Positions 8,473-18,637 are shown, counted from the stretch's first letter. The stretch is 52,992 nucleotides of DNA from a bacterium (GCA_027062325.1 JAMOTN010000081.1:1-52992); one strand, 5' to 3'. Numbers and translations: made by a program. The notes: generated by a model from the letters alone, not told the origin.

Positions 8473-10446
8473 ATGGGGAGTAGAATTCTGCTTATGATTG
8501 TTATCTTCATGGTTACTTTTTCGTTTGCTGTAGGTGATTTAAATGTCTTTAGTGTAGTTGAGTATGGTATAAAAGATCCTGAATTTATGAAGGCATTGGA
8601 TAATTTGAAAAAAGTGCCTAAAAAATTTTTGGACAAAAGGTATCCGTATATAGAATTGTATTCGCGTGTTACTTATAAGGTGTTAAAAGATGCCTCAGGA
8701 ATTTTAGTAAAGTACAGAAGTATAAGTTATGTGAATAACACTTCAGGTGTTACAGAAGCAGGAGTTTTCACACTTTACTACGGGCCGGGAGCAAAGGAGA
8801 GCTATAGAGTATTGAGAGTTTATGATCCTAAAACGGGCAAGTTTTACTTTCCTTCAAAAGATGATTTTTCAATGAGTGTTCCTACAACTATGGATTTCTT
8901 TCAAAAGGAAGTAAATGTTGTGGTAAAGCTTCCAAAAGTTGGAGTTGGAAAAATTGTGGATATAGAGGGAGCTTATGTTTACCACAATATCAAGAAGAAA
9001 ATATTCGGACGTTCTATGAAGGATTATACAAGAAATCCAATATGTGAGGCGGTATGGGAGTACTATGTTGAAAAGCCTCTAAAACTGCACTGGAAAGTTT
9101 ATAACGAGGATGCTTTCAAAGATCCTTCTAAAGGAAAACCTGTTGAGGTATCTTCAATTGGAAAGTGGAACTACTATAAGTGGATCTTCAGAAAATTTGA
9201 TATGGACAAGAGAGAACCATCGACTCCAGCACCTATTTATTTTAGACCATACGTTATGGTTACAACAGCAGATAGTTGGAAATTTTACGGTGATTACTTT
9301 AAAGAATTGGGATTGTTTGAGTTGCTTACAAGGCCTACTCCGTTTTACAGAAAATTAGCAGAAACTATAATAGGAGATGCTAAGACGGTTCCTGAAAAGG
9401 TAAATGCAGTTATAAAGTGGATTAACAAAAATATTCACTACCTCGGTTTGGAAATTGGAACTATGGGTTGGATCCCAGTGCATCCTATGGATACTCTCAA
9501 AAATAAGTTTGCCGATTGTAAAGGTTATGCGACGCTTCTTACTGCTTTGTTAAGATCTTTGGGGATCAAGGCTTATCAAGCGGTTGTTTTTTCAGGACAA
9601 GAGTATAAGAATGATATAAACTTTCCCTACATTGTTACCAATCATATGATTGCGGCAGTAGAGTATAAGGGAAAGATAGTCATAGTTGATCCTACAGATA
9701 CCACAACTAAGTTTGGAACGTTGCCGGTTGGAGATAGAGATAGTGTTGTTATGGTTATAAAATATGATGATCCGGAATATTACAAGGTAGTAAAAACTCC
9801 GTGGTTTATTAATCAGTATCGTTCACTGTTAGAATTGGACCTGTCAAATGGGGTGGATAGCATAGGTTATTACTACAAACAGTGGGGAAATGAACATACA
9901 GATTCGGTACGCAGGCATCTTTACAAAGATTACAATTTGAAAAGGGCAGAATATGATATGGACAATGTGTTTGGTGGAAAAGCTGTAATATCAGTTGATT
10001 CTTATAAAGTTCACAATATAGACAATTGGGAAAAGAATGTTTGGTTGGAGATAAAGGGAGAAGTGGCAGGTTTGATTAAGAAAACAGATGGTGTAATATT
10101 TGTTCCATCAATTTACAAAACTAACTTGATATCTAGTGTTGCAGCGGATGAAAAGAGAAGTTATCCGATATATGTCGGTGCTCCAAATGATTATGGATGG
10201 GAGATACAAATTAAACTACCTCAGGGGTACAAGCCTTTGAGACTTGTTAGCAAAAAGATAGATGAGGGGGTTGCTTCTTACGAATATGAGGAAAGTTTTG
10301 ATGAGAATAGGGGAGTGTTTACCGTTAAATCAGTTTATATAAGGAAAAAGGCAGTTATGACCCCTGCAGAGTACTTGAAGTTGAGAAAAATATATTATTG
10401 GAGAGATAAGTTGACTTCGAGGGATTACGTGTTTATTAGCAAATAG
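8473..10446 (+). CDS. Exported transglutaminase-like (DUF3857-type) protein, catalytic triad present
   Basis: SD AGGAGG before ATG 8473 giving signal peptide MGSRILLMIVIFMVTFSFAVG; FADCKGYATLLTALLRSLGI (Cys), TNHMIAAVEY (His), IVDPTD (Asp). Confidence 0.82.
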   Translation: MGSRILLMIVIFMVTFSFAVGDLNVFSVVEYGIKDPEFMKALDNLKKVPKKFLDKRYPYIELYSRVTYKVLKDASGILVKYRSISYVNNTSGVTEAGVFTLYYGPGAKESYRVLRVYDPKTGKFYFPSKDDFSMSVPTTMDFFQKEVNVVVKLPKVGVGKIVDIEGAYVYHNIKKKIFGRSMKDYTRNPICEAVWEYYVEKPLKLHWKVYNEDAFKDPSKGKPVEVSSIGKWNYYKWIFRKFDMDKREPSTPAPIYFRPYVMVTTADSWKFYGDYFKELGLFELLTRPTPFYRKLAETIIGDAKTVPEKVNAVIKWINKNIHYLGLEIGTMGWIPVHPMDTLKNKFADCKGYATLLTALLRSLGIKAYQAVVFSGQEYKNDINFPYIVTNHMIAAVEYKGKIVIVDPTDTTTKFGTLPVGDRDSVVMVIKYDDPEYYKVVKTPWFINQYRSLLELDLSNGVDSIGYYYKQWGNEHTDSVRRHLYKDYNLKRAEYDMDNVFGGKAVISVDSYKVHNIDNWEKNVWLEIKGEVAGLIKKTDGVIFVPSIYKTNLISSVAADEKRSYPIYVGAPNDYGWEIQIKLPQGYKPLRLVSKKIDEGVASYEYEESFDENRGVFTVKSVYIRKKAVMTPAEYLKLRKIYYWRDKLTSRDYVFISK

Positions 10447-10482
10447 ATGTTAGGATGACAATAAAAGAGAGAGGTGAGAGTT

Positions 10483-12582
10483 ATGATGGGGTGTAAAAAT
10501 AGAATGATTGCTTTTCTTGTAAGTGTTTTGGTGTTTTCATATTTGAGTGCAGCAATTTCTATGTGGGAAGTTGTTTTTAAAAGTGGTCTTGTGGTAAGTG
10601 TGGACAGTTGGCAAAAACGGGGAGATAGTGTTGTTCTCGTTTTAAATGGTCATAAGATGAAATTTAGTACTAAGGATATTCTTCTTATAAGAAAGAGGAC
10701 TGAGTGGAGCGTTTCAAAGGAGGTTACTGGATCTGCTAGAAGAGAAAAGAGTAGGTTGCCTGAGAGAAAAGAGCCGTGGATTGAGGAGTTTGTCTCTGTT
10801 AAAGTTAACACTCATTTTGTAGATTTTGACAATTACAAGATTGTTACAGATGTACTGGCTGTTCCTTTTACTAAGAGTAGGTTTAAGGAGAAGTACAAAA
10901 AATTTATATATACTTGGACGCCTGCTTATGTTGACTTGAACTTTAAAGTTTGGGGAGATAAAAATGGTAAAATACTGAAGCCGGATCTTGAGACTTACGA
11001 AGATAACACCAAAATTGTTAGTAAGTACTTTCCTCCTTTAAGGGTTGTTCAATTCTCTCTTAAGGGTGCAACAGAGAAAAGCATAATATACCAGCACAAG
11101 GAGATGAAGCCTTCGAAGAAGAGACAGTTATTTAGGAGATTTGTGAGTTTTTACCCATCTGTGGGTTTGGGATTACTTCAGAATAAGAAGTTTGAATATA
11201 TTTTAAGAGTGCCAGACGGCAATGCAAAGCTTTACAAGAGAAATGATGGGTTTATAGCTGTTTCAGAGGAAAAAGATGGAGATGAGGTTGTTTATGAATT
11301 CAAAGGGGAGGCTTTGAATGGTATAGAGGAGTCGATTCCGCCGGCTTATATGTGGCAGACGGGAGTATTGGTTAAAAAAGGAAACTTTGAGAAGGAGCTT
11401 TCTGAGTATCTGGAGAAATTGGAGAAGGGTTGGTTAAATGCAGGGGTAGATTCCAGAGAAAGGGCAATTATTAGAGCTTTCTTAAAAACCACTGAAGGTA
11501 AGTTTAAACCCAGCAAAGTGTGGGCTGCTAAATTTCTTTACTGGTTGCAGAGGAATCTTCCTTTGAGAACCGTGTTTGTGAATAATGTTTATGATCCATA
11601 TCCAGAGAAGTTTTCTGATTTGATGAATGTCGTGTTTGGAAGTGGCGCTGTGTCTTCTGTTGGATTTGTTGTTGAGATGTATCGTTTATTTAAGTTGCTT
11701 GGTTATGATGTGCAGCTTGTTGTGGGAATTGAGCCTTATGTGCCAAGATTAGAGTGTGAGTTTCTTGAATTATTCAAAACTTTTGAAAATTTAGGAATGG
11801 CTTTAAGAATGAAAGATTTCTGGGTTATTCCAAATGGTTCGGTGTTTTCCAGCTATGTGTTTGATAAAACACCATTTCAATATATATTTAATAAGAGAAA
11901 GCAGAAGTTGATTTCTGTTAAGGATTATTACGAACCTTCTTTCGGCGGTAGCAAAAAGGTTTATTACGAGTTGAGTATAGGCAAGGACAAGGGGATTGGG
12001 AGAATCAAGATTTACTACGAAGCAGAAGATGCTGTTAGAGAGGCGTTGAGTTACCGTGGCAAGCTGCCGACGGAGATCAAAAGAAAGTTCCAGAGGTTAG
12101 TAAGTTACTTGGTTTCAGGTGCTAAAGTTATAGCTTATAAGTATGACGATATATACATGCCGGATGGAAAGTTTTGGGAGGAGGTCGAGTTTGAATTTGA
12201 TCCGAAAGATGTGGTTAAGGATTACGGAGAGTTTAAAGTTGTAAATGTTCCAGAATATCTTTTAAATGGTTATTTGGGTATGCCCAAGGAGTTGAAGAGA
12301 AAATATCCTTATTGGTTGGGAAATTGGGGTGTTGAGGATATAGAGATTGTGTTGAAGCTCAAAAATGGGAAGTTCATGAGTTTTCCAAAGAGCTTAAAGT
12401 ATGAAAAGCATGGACTGAGGGTGGTTGCAGATACTAAATTAAATGCTAACAAGCTTGTTCTAAAAAGGTTTATAAAATCTGTTCCTTACAAAGCCATAGT
12501 ATTTCCAAATGAGTGGTCCGGCTATGTGAAAAGTTACGTTGCAATGTTGAAAAAGTTATCTTCGCCGATAATTGTAAAATAG
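10483..12582 (+). CDS. Exported transglutaminase-like paralogue, catalytic residues apparently lost
   Basis: Same architecture and length as upstream gene, but the corresponding segment reads VVFGSGAVSSVGFVVEMYRLFKLLGYDVQLVVG...NLGMALRMKDFWVIPNGS without the Cys/His/Asp. Confidence 0.65.
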   Translation: MMGCKNRMIAFLVSVLVFSYLSAAISMWEVVFKSGLVVSVDSWQKRGDSVVLVLNGHKMKFSTKDILLIRKRTEWSVSKEVTGSARREKSRLPERKEPWIEEFVSVKVNTHFVDFDNYKIVTDVLAVPFTKSRFKEKYKKFIYTWTPAYVDLNFKVWGDKNGKILKPDLETYEDNTKIVSKYFPPLRVVQFSLKGATEKSIIYQHKEMKPSKKRQLFRRFVSFYPSVGLGLLQNKKFEYILRVPDGNAKLYKRNDGFIAVSEEKDGDEVVYEFKGEALNGIEESIPPAYMWQTGVLVKKGNFEKELSEYLEKLEKGWLNAGVDSRERAIIRAFLKTTEGKFKPSKVWAAKFLYWLQRNLPLRTVFVNNVYDPYPEKFSDLMNVVFGSGAVSSVGFVVEMYRLFKLLGYDVQLVVGIEPYVPRLECEFLELFKTFENLGMALRMKDFWVIPNGSVFSSYVFDKTPFQYIFNKRKQKLISVKDYYEPSFGGSKKVYYELSIGKDKGIGRIKIYYEAEDAVREALSYRGKLPTEIKRKFQRLVSYLVSGAKVIAYKYDDIYMPDGKFWEEVEFEFDPKDVVKDYGEFKVVNVPEYLLNGYLGMPKELKRKYPYWLGNWGVEDIEIVLKLKNGKFMSFPKSLKYEKHGLRVVADTKLNANKLVLKRFIKSVPYKAIVFPNEWSGYVKSYVAMLKKLSSPIIVK

Positions 12583-12600
12583 TCTCGGAATTACTATTTT

Positions 12601-12636
12601 GCCCCCTCCTGCATTAGGGAGGGGGCTTTTATTTTT
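12601..12636 (+). terminator. Rho-independent terminator
   Basis: GCCCCCTCC-tgcatta-GGGAGGGGGC stem followed by TTTTATTTTTT. Confidence 0.93.
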
Positions 12637-12678
12637 TGTGAAATTAACTGTTCTATGTTTTTAAAAGTGGAGAATTGC

Positions 12679-13353
12679 TTAAAATAGCAGCTCTTTAATG
12701 AGCGAATCTAATCCAACTTTTATTCCAGAATTTTTGGCGCACCATTCTATAGCAAGTTTTACTCCATAACCGAAACTGCTCCTGCTCATAGAGTGATGAG
12801 TTATATTTAGAACTTCTCCATTTGATGAAAAGATGACGGATTGGTGGGCCACTAATCCGGGAAGCCTTATAGAGGAAATTTGTTCTGACTTGATTTCACC
12901 CGCTATCATTTCACTTGTGAATTTTGCAGTGCCACTTGGTTTATCTTTTTTATTGATGTGGTGTGCCTCTACTATGTGCCAGTGTTCGAAAAAGTTAGAA
13001 GCCATTTTAGAGAATATCATCATCAGATTTGCACCAATTGAAAAGTTTGGTGCTACAAATATTGCTTGAGATTCCTTCAAATTTAATAAGTCTAAAATTT
13101 TCAAATCCCATCCAGTTGTGCCAATAACCATGTCTTTACCATTTTCAATGCAAATGTTTATATTTTCCAAAACTGCTTCAGGAGTTGTAAAATCTACTAC
13201 ACAATTTACTTTACTTATAACCTCTTTTAGGTTTACATTTAACTTTGGATCAACCTCCACAACTTCCAATCCTTGTTCTACTAAAAATTTTGTGACAGCA
13301 CTTCCAGTTTTTCCTTTAGCTCCACATACAGCGATAACTTCATGTTTTTTCAC
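12679..13353 (-). CDS. dapB: 4-hydroxy-tetrahydrodipicolinate reductase (short form)
   Basis: AVCGAKGKTGSAV, VDFTTPEAVLENI, GTTGW, APNFSIGANLM, VEAHHINKKDKPSGTA. Confidence 0.93.
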   Translation of the reverse strand: MKKHEVIAVCGAKGKTGSAVTKFLVEQGLEVVEVDPKLNVNLKEVISKVNCVVDFTTPEAVLENINICIENGKDMVIGTTGWDLKILDLLNLKESQAIFVAPNFSIGANLMMIFSKMASNFFEHWHIVEAHHINKKDKPSGTAKFTSEMIAGEIKSEQISSIRLPGLVAHQSVIFSSNGEVLNITHHSMSRSSFGYGVKLAIEWCAKNSGIKVGLDSLIKELLF

Positions 13354-13443
13354 TATAAATCACCTCCGGAGATTTGTTTTTTACTAGTGATTTCTATCTT
13401 TTAAAGTTTACAATAATCTTGCTTGTTTTGATAAAATAAAAAT

Positions 13444-14298
13444 ATGCTAGCAATACTTGGTTTGATAATAGTTTTAATGGTGCTAATTATTTTCTTCTTT
13501 ACTAAGAATCCGTATATGTTACGTGTTGAGGAGAAAATTGATAAAGTTATTGATTTAAAGGATGGCTCTAGTCTTGAAATAAAAGTAGAAAGGGGTACTG
13601 TGAAGTTAGTTCCAACTGCTGATGGGGTAGGCAGGTTGTTGGTTGATGTTTATGAAAATGCGGAATTTAATTGGTTGAGAAGCAATGGGACTTTAAAACT
13701 TGAGTCTCAATTGAAGAATACTGAGAATGTTGTGAGGTTTGCAGGAGGAGTTTCTTTAACTGTTATGGTACCCGCAATTAATTTAAAATCAATAAGTGTT
13801 TCTGTGAGTGATGGGATGATTGAAATTGAAGGAGTTAAGGCTGATGATATTAACATAGATGGAATTAAAGTTCCTATAAAGGTTAATAAAGTTGCTGCTA
13901 GTCATTTAAAGATTACAACTTCAATGGGGAATGTTAAAGTGAGAGCTTCTACATTTGGGGAATTTGCTGTTTATAGTAACAGTGGGAATATTTTAGTATC
14001 TGAAGTTGAAGGTGAGGTTTTGAGAATAAATGCAGCTCATGGAGTGGCTAAAATTGAGTTGAGTTCGGTATCTGATAATGCAGTAATAGATATATTAGAG
14101 GGAAAAATTACTTTGGTTGCAATGTCTGGTTCGGGTGAATTGAAAGTTAGAATGAACAATGGAATTGTTGAAGTTATGAATTGTAAGATAAGTAGCTGTG
14201 AAGTATCTGCGCCTTCTAAGAGTTTAGATTTTAGCGAAGATCCAGATGGAATAAAACTGGATGTTAACGTTACTGAAGGTAGAGTAAGGATTGGCTGA
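13444..14298 (+). CDS. Membrane-anchored DUF4097-like (beta-helical adhesin-type) protein
   Basis: N-terminal TM (LAILGLIIVLMVLIIFFF) then repetitive short beta-strand pattern. Confidence 0.55.
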   Translation: MLAILGLIIVLMVLIIFFFTKNPYMLRVEEKIDKVIDLKDGSSLEIKVERGTVKLVPTADGVGRLLVDVYENAEFNWLRSNGTLKLESQLKNTENVVRFAGGVSLTVMVPAINLKSISVSVSDGMIEIEGVKADDINIDGIKVPIKVNKVAASHLKITTSMGNVKVRASTFGEFAVYSNSGNILVSEVEGEVLRINAAHGVAKIELSSVSDNAVIDILEGKITLVAMSGSGELKVRMNNGIVEVMNCKISSCEVSAPSKSLDFSEDPDGIKLDVNVTEGRVRIG

Positions 14299-14307
14299 TA
14301 AGTGCAG

Positions 14308-14336
14308 TTGCGATCAAAGGGGAGCAGAGTTATAAT
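14308..14336 (+). promoter_or_regulatory. Sigma70-type promoter of the infC-rpmI-rplT operon
   Basis: TTGCGA (14308-14313), 17-nt spacer, TATAAT (14331-14336). Confidence 0.7.
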
Positions 14337-14377
14337 TTAATAAAACTGGATGTAGTGATTATTAAGGAAGGGAAAAA

Positions 14378-14436
14378 CAGGCAAAGGCCTGTGCCTAGGT
14401 GGGGGACTGGTGCTGCCAGACCTTGCCGGGCTTTTT
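14378..14436 (+). promoter_or_regulatory. Structured infC leader, candidate L20/IF3-type attenuator
   Basis: CAGGC-AAAG-GCCTG hairpin (14378-14391), then AGGT...CTGG-tgctg-CCAG-ACCT (14397-14423) and GGGCTTTTT (14428-14436), alternative pairings possible; ~110 nt upstream of infC. Confidence 0.55.
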
Positions 14437-14546
14437 AAAAAAAGTTTGAGGAAAGTAGCAGTTTTGAAAATAGTTTCACAAATATTGTAGTAGGAGAAAA
14501 ACTGGGTAATACGTGCTTATATTCTATATGGAGGTGAGATTTTTTA

Positions 14547-15074
14547 ATGAAAAAGACTTCAAGAAAGAATGAACCACGAATGAATGAAAGGATCCGAGTT
14601 CCAGAGGTTAGGGTTATAGGACCGGATGGTAAGCAACTTGGGATAATGGATACCAAAGAGGCTTTAGCAATGGCAAAGGAGATGGGGCTTGATTTGGTGG
14701 AAGTTGCCCCAAATGCCCAACCTCCGGTTTGTAGAATAATGGACTGGGGAAAGTATAAGTATGAGCAGGCTAAAAAGGAAAAACAAGCTAAGAAAAAAGC
14801 TCGTCATAATCAGATAAAGGAGATGCAGTTTCGCCCTAAAATAAGTGAGCATGATTTCATGATAAAGATAAAGAAGGTAAAGGAATTTATAGAGGATGGT
14901 TATAAGGTGAAAGTTGTTGTTAGATTGAGAGGACGCGAGTTGGAGACGCCGGAAATTGCTAAGGAGATGATTTATAAGATAAGGGATGAGATAGCTGATG
15001 TGGCAAAAATGGAGAATCGCGATTTAAAGTTAGAAGGAAGGCAAATGGTTGTCATGTTCTTTCCAAAAAAATAA
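14547..15074 (+). CDS. infC: Translation initiation factor IF-3
   Basis: RVPEVRVIGPDGKQLGIMDTKEALAMAKEMGLDLVEVAPNAQPPVCRIMDWGKYKYE. Confidence 0.97.
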   Translation: MKKTSRKNEPRMNERIRVPEVRVIGPDGKQLGIMDTKEALAMAKEMGLDLVEVAPNAQPPVCRIMDWGKYKYEQAKKEKQAKKKARHNQIKEMQFRPKISEHDFMIKIKKVKEFIEDGYKVKVVVRLRGRELETPEIAKEMIYKIRDEIADVAKMENRDLKLEGRQMVVMFFPKK

Positions 15075-15129
15075 GATTTTTAGCGATTGTTAGTTTTTGA
15101 GATGTAAGTAACGGAAGGAGGGGATATCT

Positions 15130-15333
15130 ATGGGAAAGGTGAAGGCTAAGGTGAGAAGGAGTATTGCAAAGAGAGTTAAGGTTAGAAGTTCTGGGAAAAT
15201 CAAAAGATTTAGTGCAAATCGCAGTCACTTGCTTGCTAAGAAGAGCAAAACTAGAAAAAATAGATTGAAAAAGGTCAAGGATATGAAAAAAGGTGATGCA
15301 CGTAGAATGTTGAAGGGACTTATGATGGCTTAA
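15130..15333 (+). CDS. rpmI: 50S ribosomal protein L35
   Basis: 67 aa, basic, SSGKIKRFSANRSHLLAKKSKTRKNRLKK; between infC and rplT. Confidence 0.95.
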   Translation: MGKVKAKVRRSIAKRVKVRSSGKIKRFSANRSHLLAKKSKTRKNRLKKVKDMKKGDARRMLKGLMMA

Positions 15334-15379
15334 ATTTAGGTGTTAATTGAGTTAAAAAGAATAAACGGGGGTGTTAGTC

Positions 15380-15739
15380 ATGGTCAGAGTAAAGGGAGCG
15401 GTTATTACTCGTAAGAAACATAAAAAGATAATGAAGCTTGCTAAAGGATATTTTCAAGGAAATAGAAAGAGATTTAGAGCTGCAAAGGAAGCTGTAGTAA
15501 AGGCTTTAAGTAAGAGAAGAGCTCACTTAAGAGAAAAAAAGAGAAATATGAGAAGGCTTTGGATAGTTAGAATAAATGCGGCTGTGAGAGAATTTGGATT
15601 GAGTTACAGCAAGTTTATTAGCGGGCTTAAAAAAGCAAATGTTGCTGTTAATAGAAAAATGCTTGCAGAGATGGCTATTTCTGATCCTAAAGGATTTGAG
15701 TATTTAGTAGAAACTGCTAAGAAAGCCCTTGAGGCTTAA
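15380..15739 (+). CDS. rplT: 50S ribosomal protein L20
   Basis: MVRVKGAVITRKKHKKIMKLAKGYFQGNRKRFRAAKEAV; start ATG 15380 after GGGGGTG. Confidence 0.97.
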   Translation: MVRVKGAVITRKKHKKIMKLAKGYFQGNRKRFRAAKEAVVKALSKRRAHLREKKRNMRRLWIVRINAAVREFGLSYSKFISGLKKANVAVNRKMLAEMAISDPKGFEYLVETAKKALEA

Positions 15740-15778
15740 ATAAAGTTCGAAAGATTTTGGCTTTTGGGAGGGCAAGGT

Positions 15779-16417
15779 ATGGTTAGGTTAGTACTTGCCT
15801 CTTCATCTCCAAGAAGAAGACAAATACTTGAGATGCTGGGGTTGAATTTCGAAGTTGTAAAACCTTTAGCAGAGGAGAAGATTGATCCCAAGCTCACTGT
15901 CTCTCAGTTGGTAAAAAGCCTTGCCCTCCAAAAGGCCGATTCGGTGTTGGGGCAAAAGGTACTTTTTAACGCACTAATGGGAGATGTAGGTGAGGATAAG
16001 ACCGATGGAAAAATATTAGTTTTAGCGGCTGATACTGTGGTTTACCTTGATTATAAAATATTGGGAAAGCCTTCATCTCGGAAAGAAGCAGAAAATATGT
16101 TAAAGATGTTAAGTGGAAGGTGGCATGAGGTTTATGGGGGTGTTGCGTTAGTTTTATTAAACTCTAGTTTAGAAGTATTAGCCAAAGTGGATGGGTTCAA
16201 AGTAAGTAGGGTGAAGTTTAGAGATTTGGGGGCTGAGATGTTAAAATGGTATTTAGATGAGGGAGAGTGGACGGATAAGGCGGGTGCCTATGCGGCTCAA
16301 GGTAAGGGGAGCCTTTTGATAGAGAAAATAGATGGCTGTTTTTTCAATGTTATGGGCTTATCGCCTGTATTAATTGATGAATTGAGTAAGGAAGTGGGAG
16401 TGAGTTTGTTTGCTTGA
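15779..16417 (+). CDS. maf: Maf-family nucleotide pyrophosphatase
   Basis: VLASSSPRRRQILEMLGLNFEV, LAADTVVYLDYKILGKPSSRKEAENMLKMLSGRWHEVYGGV; SD GGGAGGG before ATG 15779. Confidence 0.94.
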   Translation: MVRLVLASSSPRRRQILEMLGLNFEVVKPLAEEKIDPKLTVSQLVKSLALQKADSVLGQKVLFNALMGDVGEDKTDGKILVLAADTVVYLDYKILGKPSSRKEAENMLKMLSGRWHEVYGGVALVLLNSSLEVLAKVDGFKVSRVKFRDLGAEMLKWYLDEGEWTDKAGAYAAQGKGSLLIEKIDGCFFNVMGLSPVLIDELSKEVGVSLFA

Positions 16418-16868
16418 TTATGCGGATGCAGGTTCGGGTGTGAATTATTTAGGAGTTTTAACCGATATTCTTTTGGTTGCGGTTCTCATAGTTTGGTTTG
16501 GTGTAGTAGCATATATTCTTTACGTTTTTCTGTTAAAAGAAGCACTTGGTGGAATTTCAGGACGTGGAGGAATAAAAGGAAAGGTGAGATCAACTTTTGG
16601 GCCTGTAGAAGGTGCAGTCATCACAGTTGGAGTTTTAAAGCAGCTTGGAGCTTCTGAGGTGATGGTTGAACCTGTTAAGTTGGATAATGATAATGAGGCT
16701 AAAGCAGTTACCGATAGTGATGGAAACTTTTTAGTGGAGGGATTGCCCTCTGGGGCACTATGGTTATTAGTGGAAAAAGAAGGATATGCTCCATATAGAA
16801 AATTAGTTGAGGTTAAAACTGGGAAAATTATGGTAATACCGCCTATAACTTTGAAAGAGGAGCAATAA
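16410..16868 (+). CDS. Small membrane protein with carboxypeptidase-regulatory-like domain
   Basis: One TM helix, then KVRSTFGPVEGAVITV...AVTDSDGNFLVEGLPSGALWLLVEKEGYAPYRKLVEV. Confidence 0.6.
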   Translation: MLDYADAGSGVNYLGVLTDILLVAVLIVWFGVVAYILYVFLLKEALGGISGRGGIKGKVRSTFGPVEGAVITVGVLKQLGASEVMVEPVKLDNDNEAKAVTDSDGNFLVEGLPSGALWLLVEKEGYAPYRKLVEVKTGKIMVIPPITLKEEQ

Positions 16869-16879
16869 TATAAAAAATT

Positions 16880-18637
16880 TTAAATATCTGGCACTATGTA
16901 GTTTGTCCTGTAGAATTTGTAGGTTACAATACCCGGTCCTGATAAATTGCTTCCATCCGCTTGAAGCTCCCACCAACCAACTTTTTCTAATTTTTCTGTT
17001 CCCATATAGAGGTTTAGACTATTTATTAGACCTGTGGTTGTTTGACCAATTTTGCAGGTGTAGTGCTGCTGTGGCGAGATTACTAAACCATCTCCTGAAT
17101 ATGTGGCAGTCAAAGCAGGTGGAGTTGCAGAGGCAGTTGAAAAGATCCAGTAATCTGTCAGTACTGGGTGTGGCATAACACTTACTATTGGTCCGGTATT
17201 TCCAATTGAATACGAAAATCTAGATGATTCGTATGGCCCTGCATAGTATACTATCATAACGGCATATAACCAGTTGGAGCCCAATTGAGATGCAGATAGG
17301 TATATTGTTCCAGAGTCTGTATGCTTTCTTACTACTTGAATTTCTCCTTGAGGAGTTAGTCCAGCGAGTTCAACGTACCATAAACCTCCCTCTTTGGCTT
17401 CGAACATTATGTTTTTATTACCAGATTCTGCAGGTTCAAGTAGAATGAATATTGCTCCATCCTTCTCAGTTGCATAAGTATAAGGGTTTGTTGGATAATG
17501 AGAGTGTATGTAGCTGACCTTGGGTTGCTTATGGAGGGTGAAGGATTTGAAGCGGTATGGATCGTATTTCATTATAGAATCAAAATACAAAGCGACATAC
17601 ATATCCCCAAGTAGATCTTGCCATTCGGGTCTAAAACCAGTTTTTAACTCAATAGAGTGCAGAAGGCTTTCAATTCCGTTTTTTTGATCTGCAACTAGTA
17701 GCCTCACAAAGTTCTGCTTTTCAAGATCGGTGTCCCCACCGTATCTATCTATAGCATAGGAAAGTAAACAGAATGCAGCTCCGTAGTCTGCAAGTCTTTC
17801 TTTCCAGATAGTGACTGATGTATTGGGGTTGTCGAGGTAACTATCAACATGAGAAAAGTGGTATCCAAATCCATTTACTACTTCTGCCCAGTCAGAAAGA
17901 GACTCATTTAACCAATCCTCCTCATCAGGATCGTGATTCCAATGGATCATGTGTTGGAATTCGTGTGCAAGTGTCGCGAGCTGTTCTTCTCCTCCAACAA
18001 CTGTGGGATAAACATCCATGTAAAACATCTCTTTTTCGTTACTATGCCCATTGTAAGGAGGAGCTGAGGCTACGGCTTCTGGAAGTTCATTGTAAAATGA
18101 GAAATATCCTATGTAGTATTCTCCTGTTTGTTCGTACCAGTCTTTAATGTCAAGTAACAGAATAAAAATTCTAGGATCTCCATCTATTCCCGGATTTGGT
18201 TCGTTTCCAAACCAAGCTGTATCTGTAGGATATATGTCGTTGTCAAACTTTGAACCTAATAGCTCTGCCTCAGTAGTAGTTACAAGATAAGCATCTCTCT
18301 CTGCTATAAAAACATAACAGTGAGTTCCAACGTATGCACAGCGTGCGGGGAGCAACTCATAAGATAAAGTTTGGAAGTTGTAGCTCCAAAAGTTTTCAAC
18401 ATCTCCCACGTTATAACTTCTTGACGCCGGATAAGTTGCTCTAGTTGGGAGACGAGTTTGGAGGGAGTTTTGCTCTTTTAGAGCTTGCCAAACTTTGACA
18501 AAGTCTTCTTTGGATACCATATCTTTAAAAAAGAATGTGGCACTTTTTCCGGCAGAGTAGGTGTATGAGAATATACTGAACACTACTGTGATTATCACTG
18601 AAAAAATACGACTCCTTGAAAAATTCAAACTCCCCAC
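16880..18637 (-). CDS. Secreted metallopeptidase (M30 hyicolysin-like)
   Basis: Signal peptide; LAHEFQHMIHWNHDPDEEDWLNESLSDWAEV zinc-protease motif. Confidence 0.75.
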   Translation of the reverse strand: MGSLNFSRSRIFSVIITVVFSIFSYTYSAGKSATFFFKDMVSKEDFVKVWQALKEQNSLQTRLPTRATYPASRSYNVGDVENFWSYNFQTLSYELLPARCAYVGTHCYVFIAERDAYLVTTTEAELLGSKFDNDIYPTDTAWFGNEPNPGIDGDPRIFILLLDIKDWYEQTGEYYIGYFSFYNELPEAVASAPPYNGHSNEKEMFYMDVYPTVVGGEEQLATLAHEFQHMIHWNHDPDEEDWLNESLSDWAEVVNGFGYHFSHVDSYLDNPNTSVTIWKERLADYGAAFCLLSYAIDRYGGDTDLEKQNFVRLLVADQKNGIESLLHSIELKTGFRPEWQDLLGDMYVALYFDSIMKYDPYRFKSFTLHKQPKVSYIHSHYPTNPYTYATEKDGAIFILLEPAESGNKNIMFEAKEGGLWYVELAGLTPQGEIQVVRKHTDSGTIYLSASQLGSNWLYAVMIVYYAGPYESSRFSYSIGNTGPIVSVMPHPVLTDYWIFSTASATPPALTATYSGDGLVISPQQHYTCKIGQTTTGLINSLNLYMGTEKLEKVGWWELQADGSNLSGPGIVTYKFYRTNYIVPDI

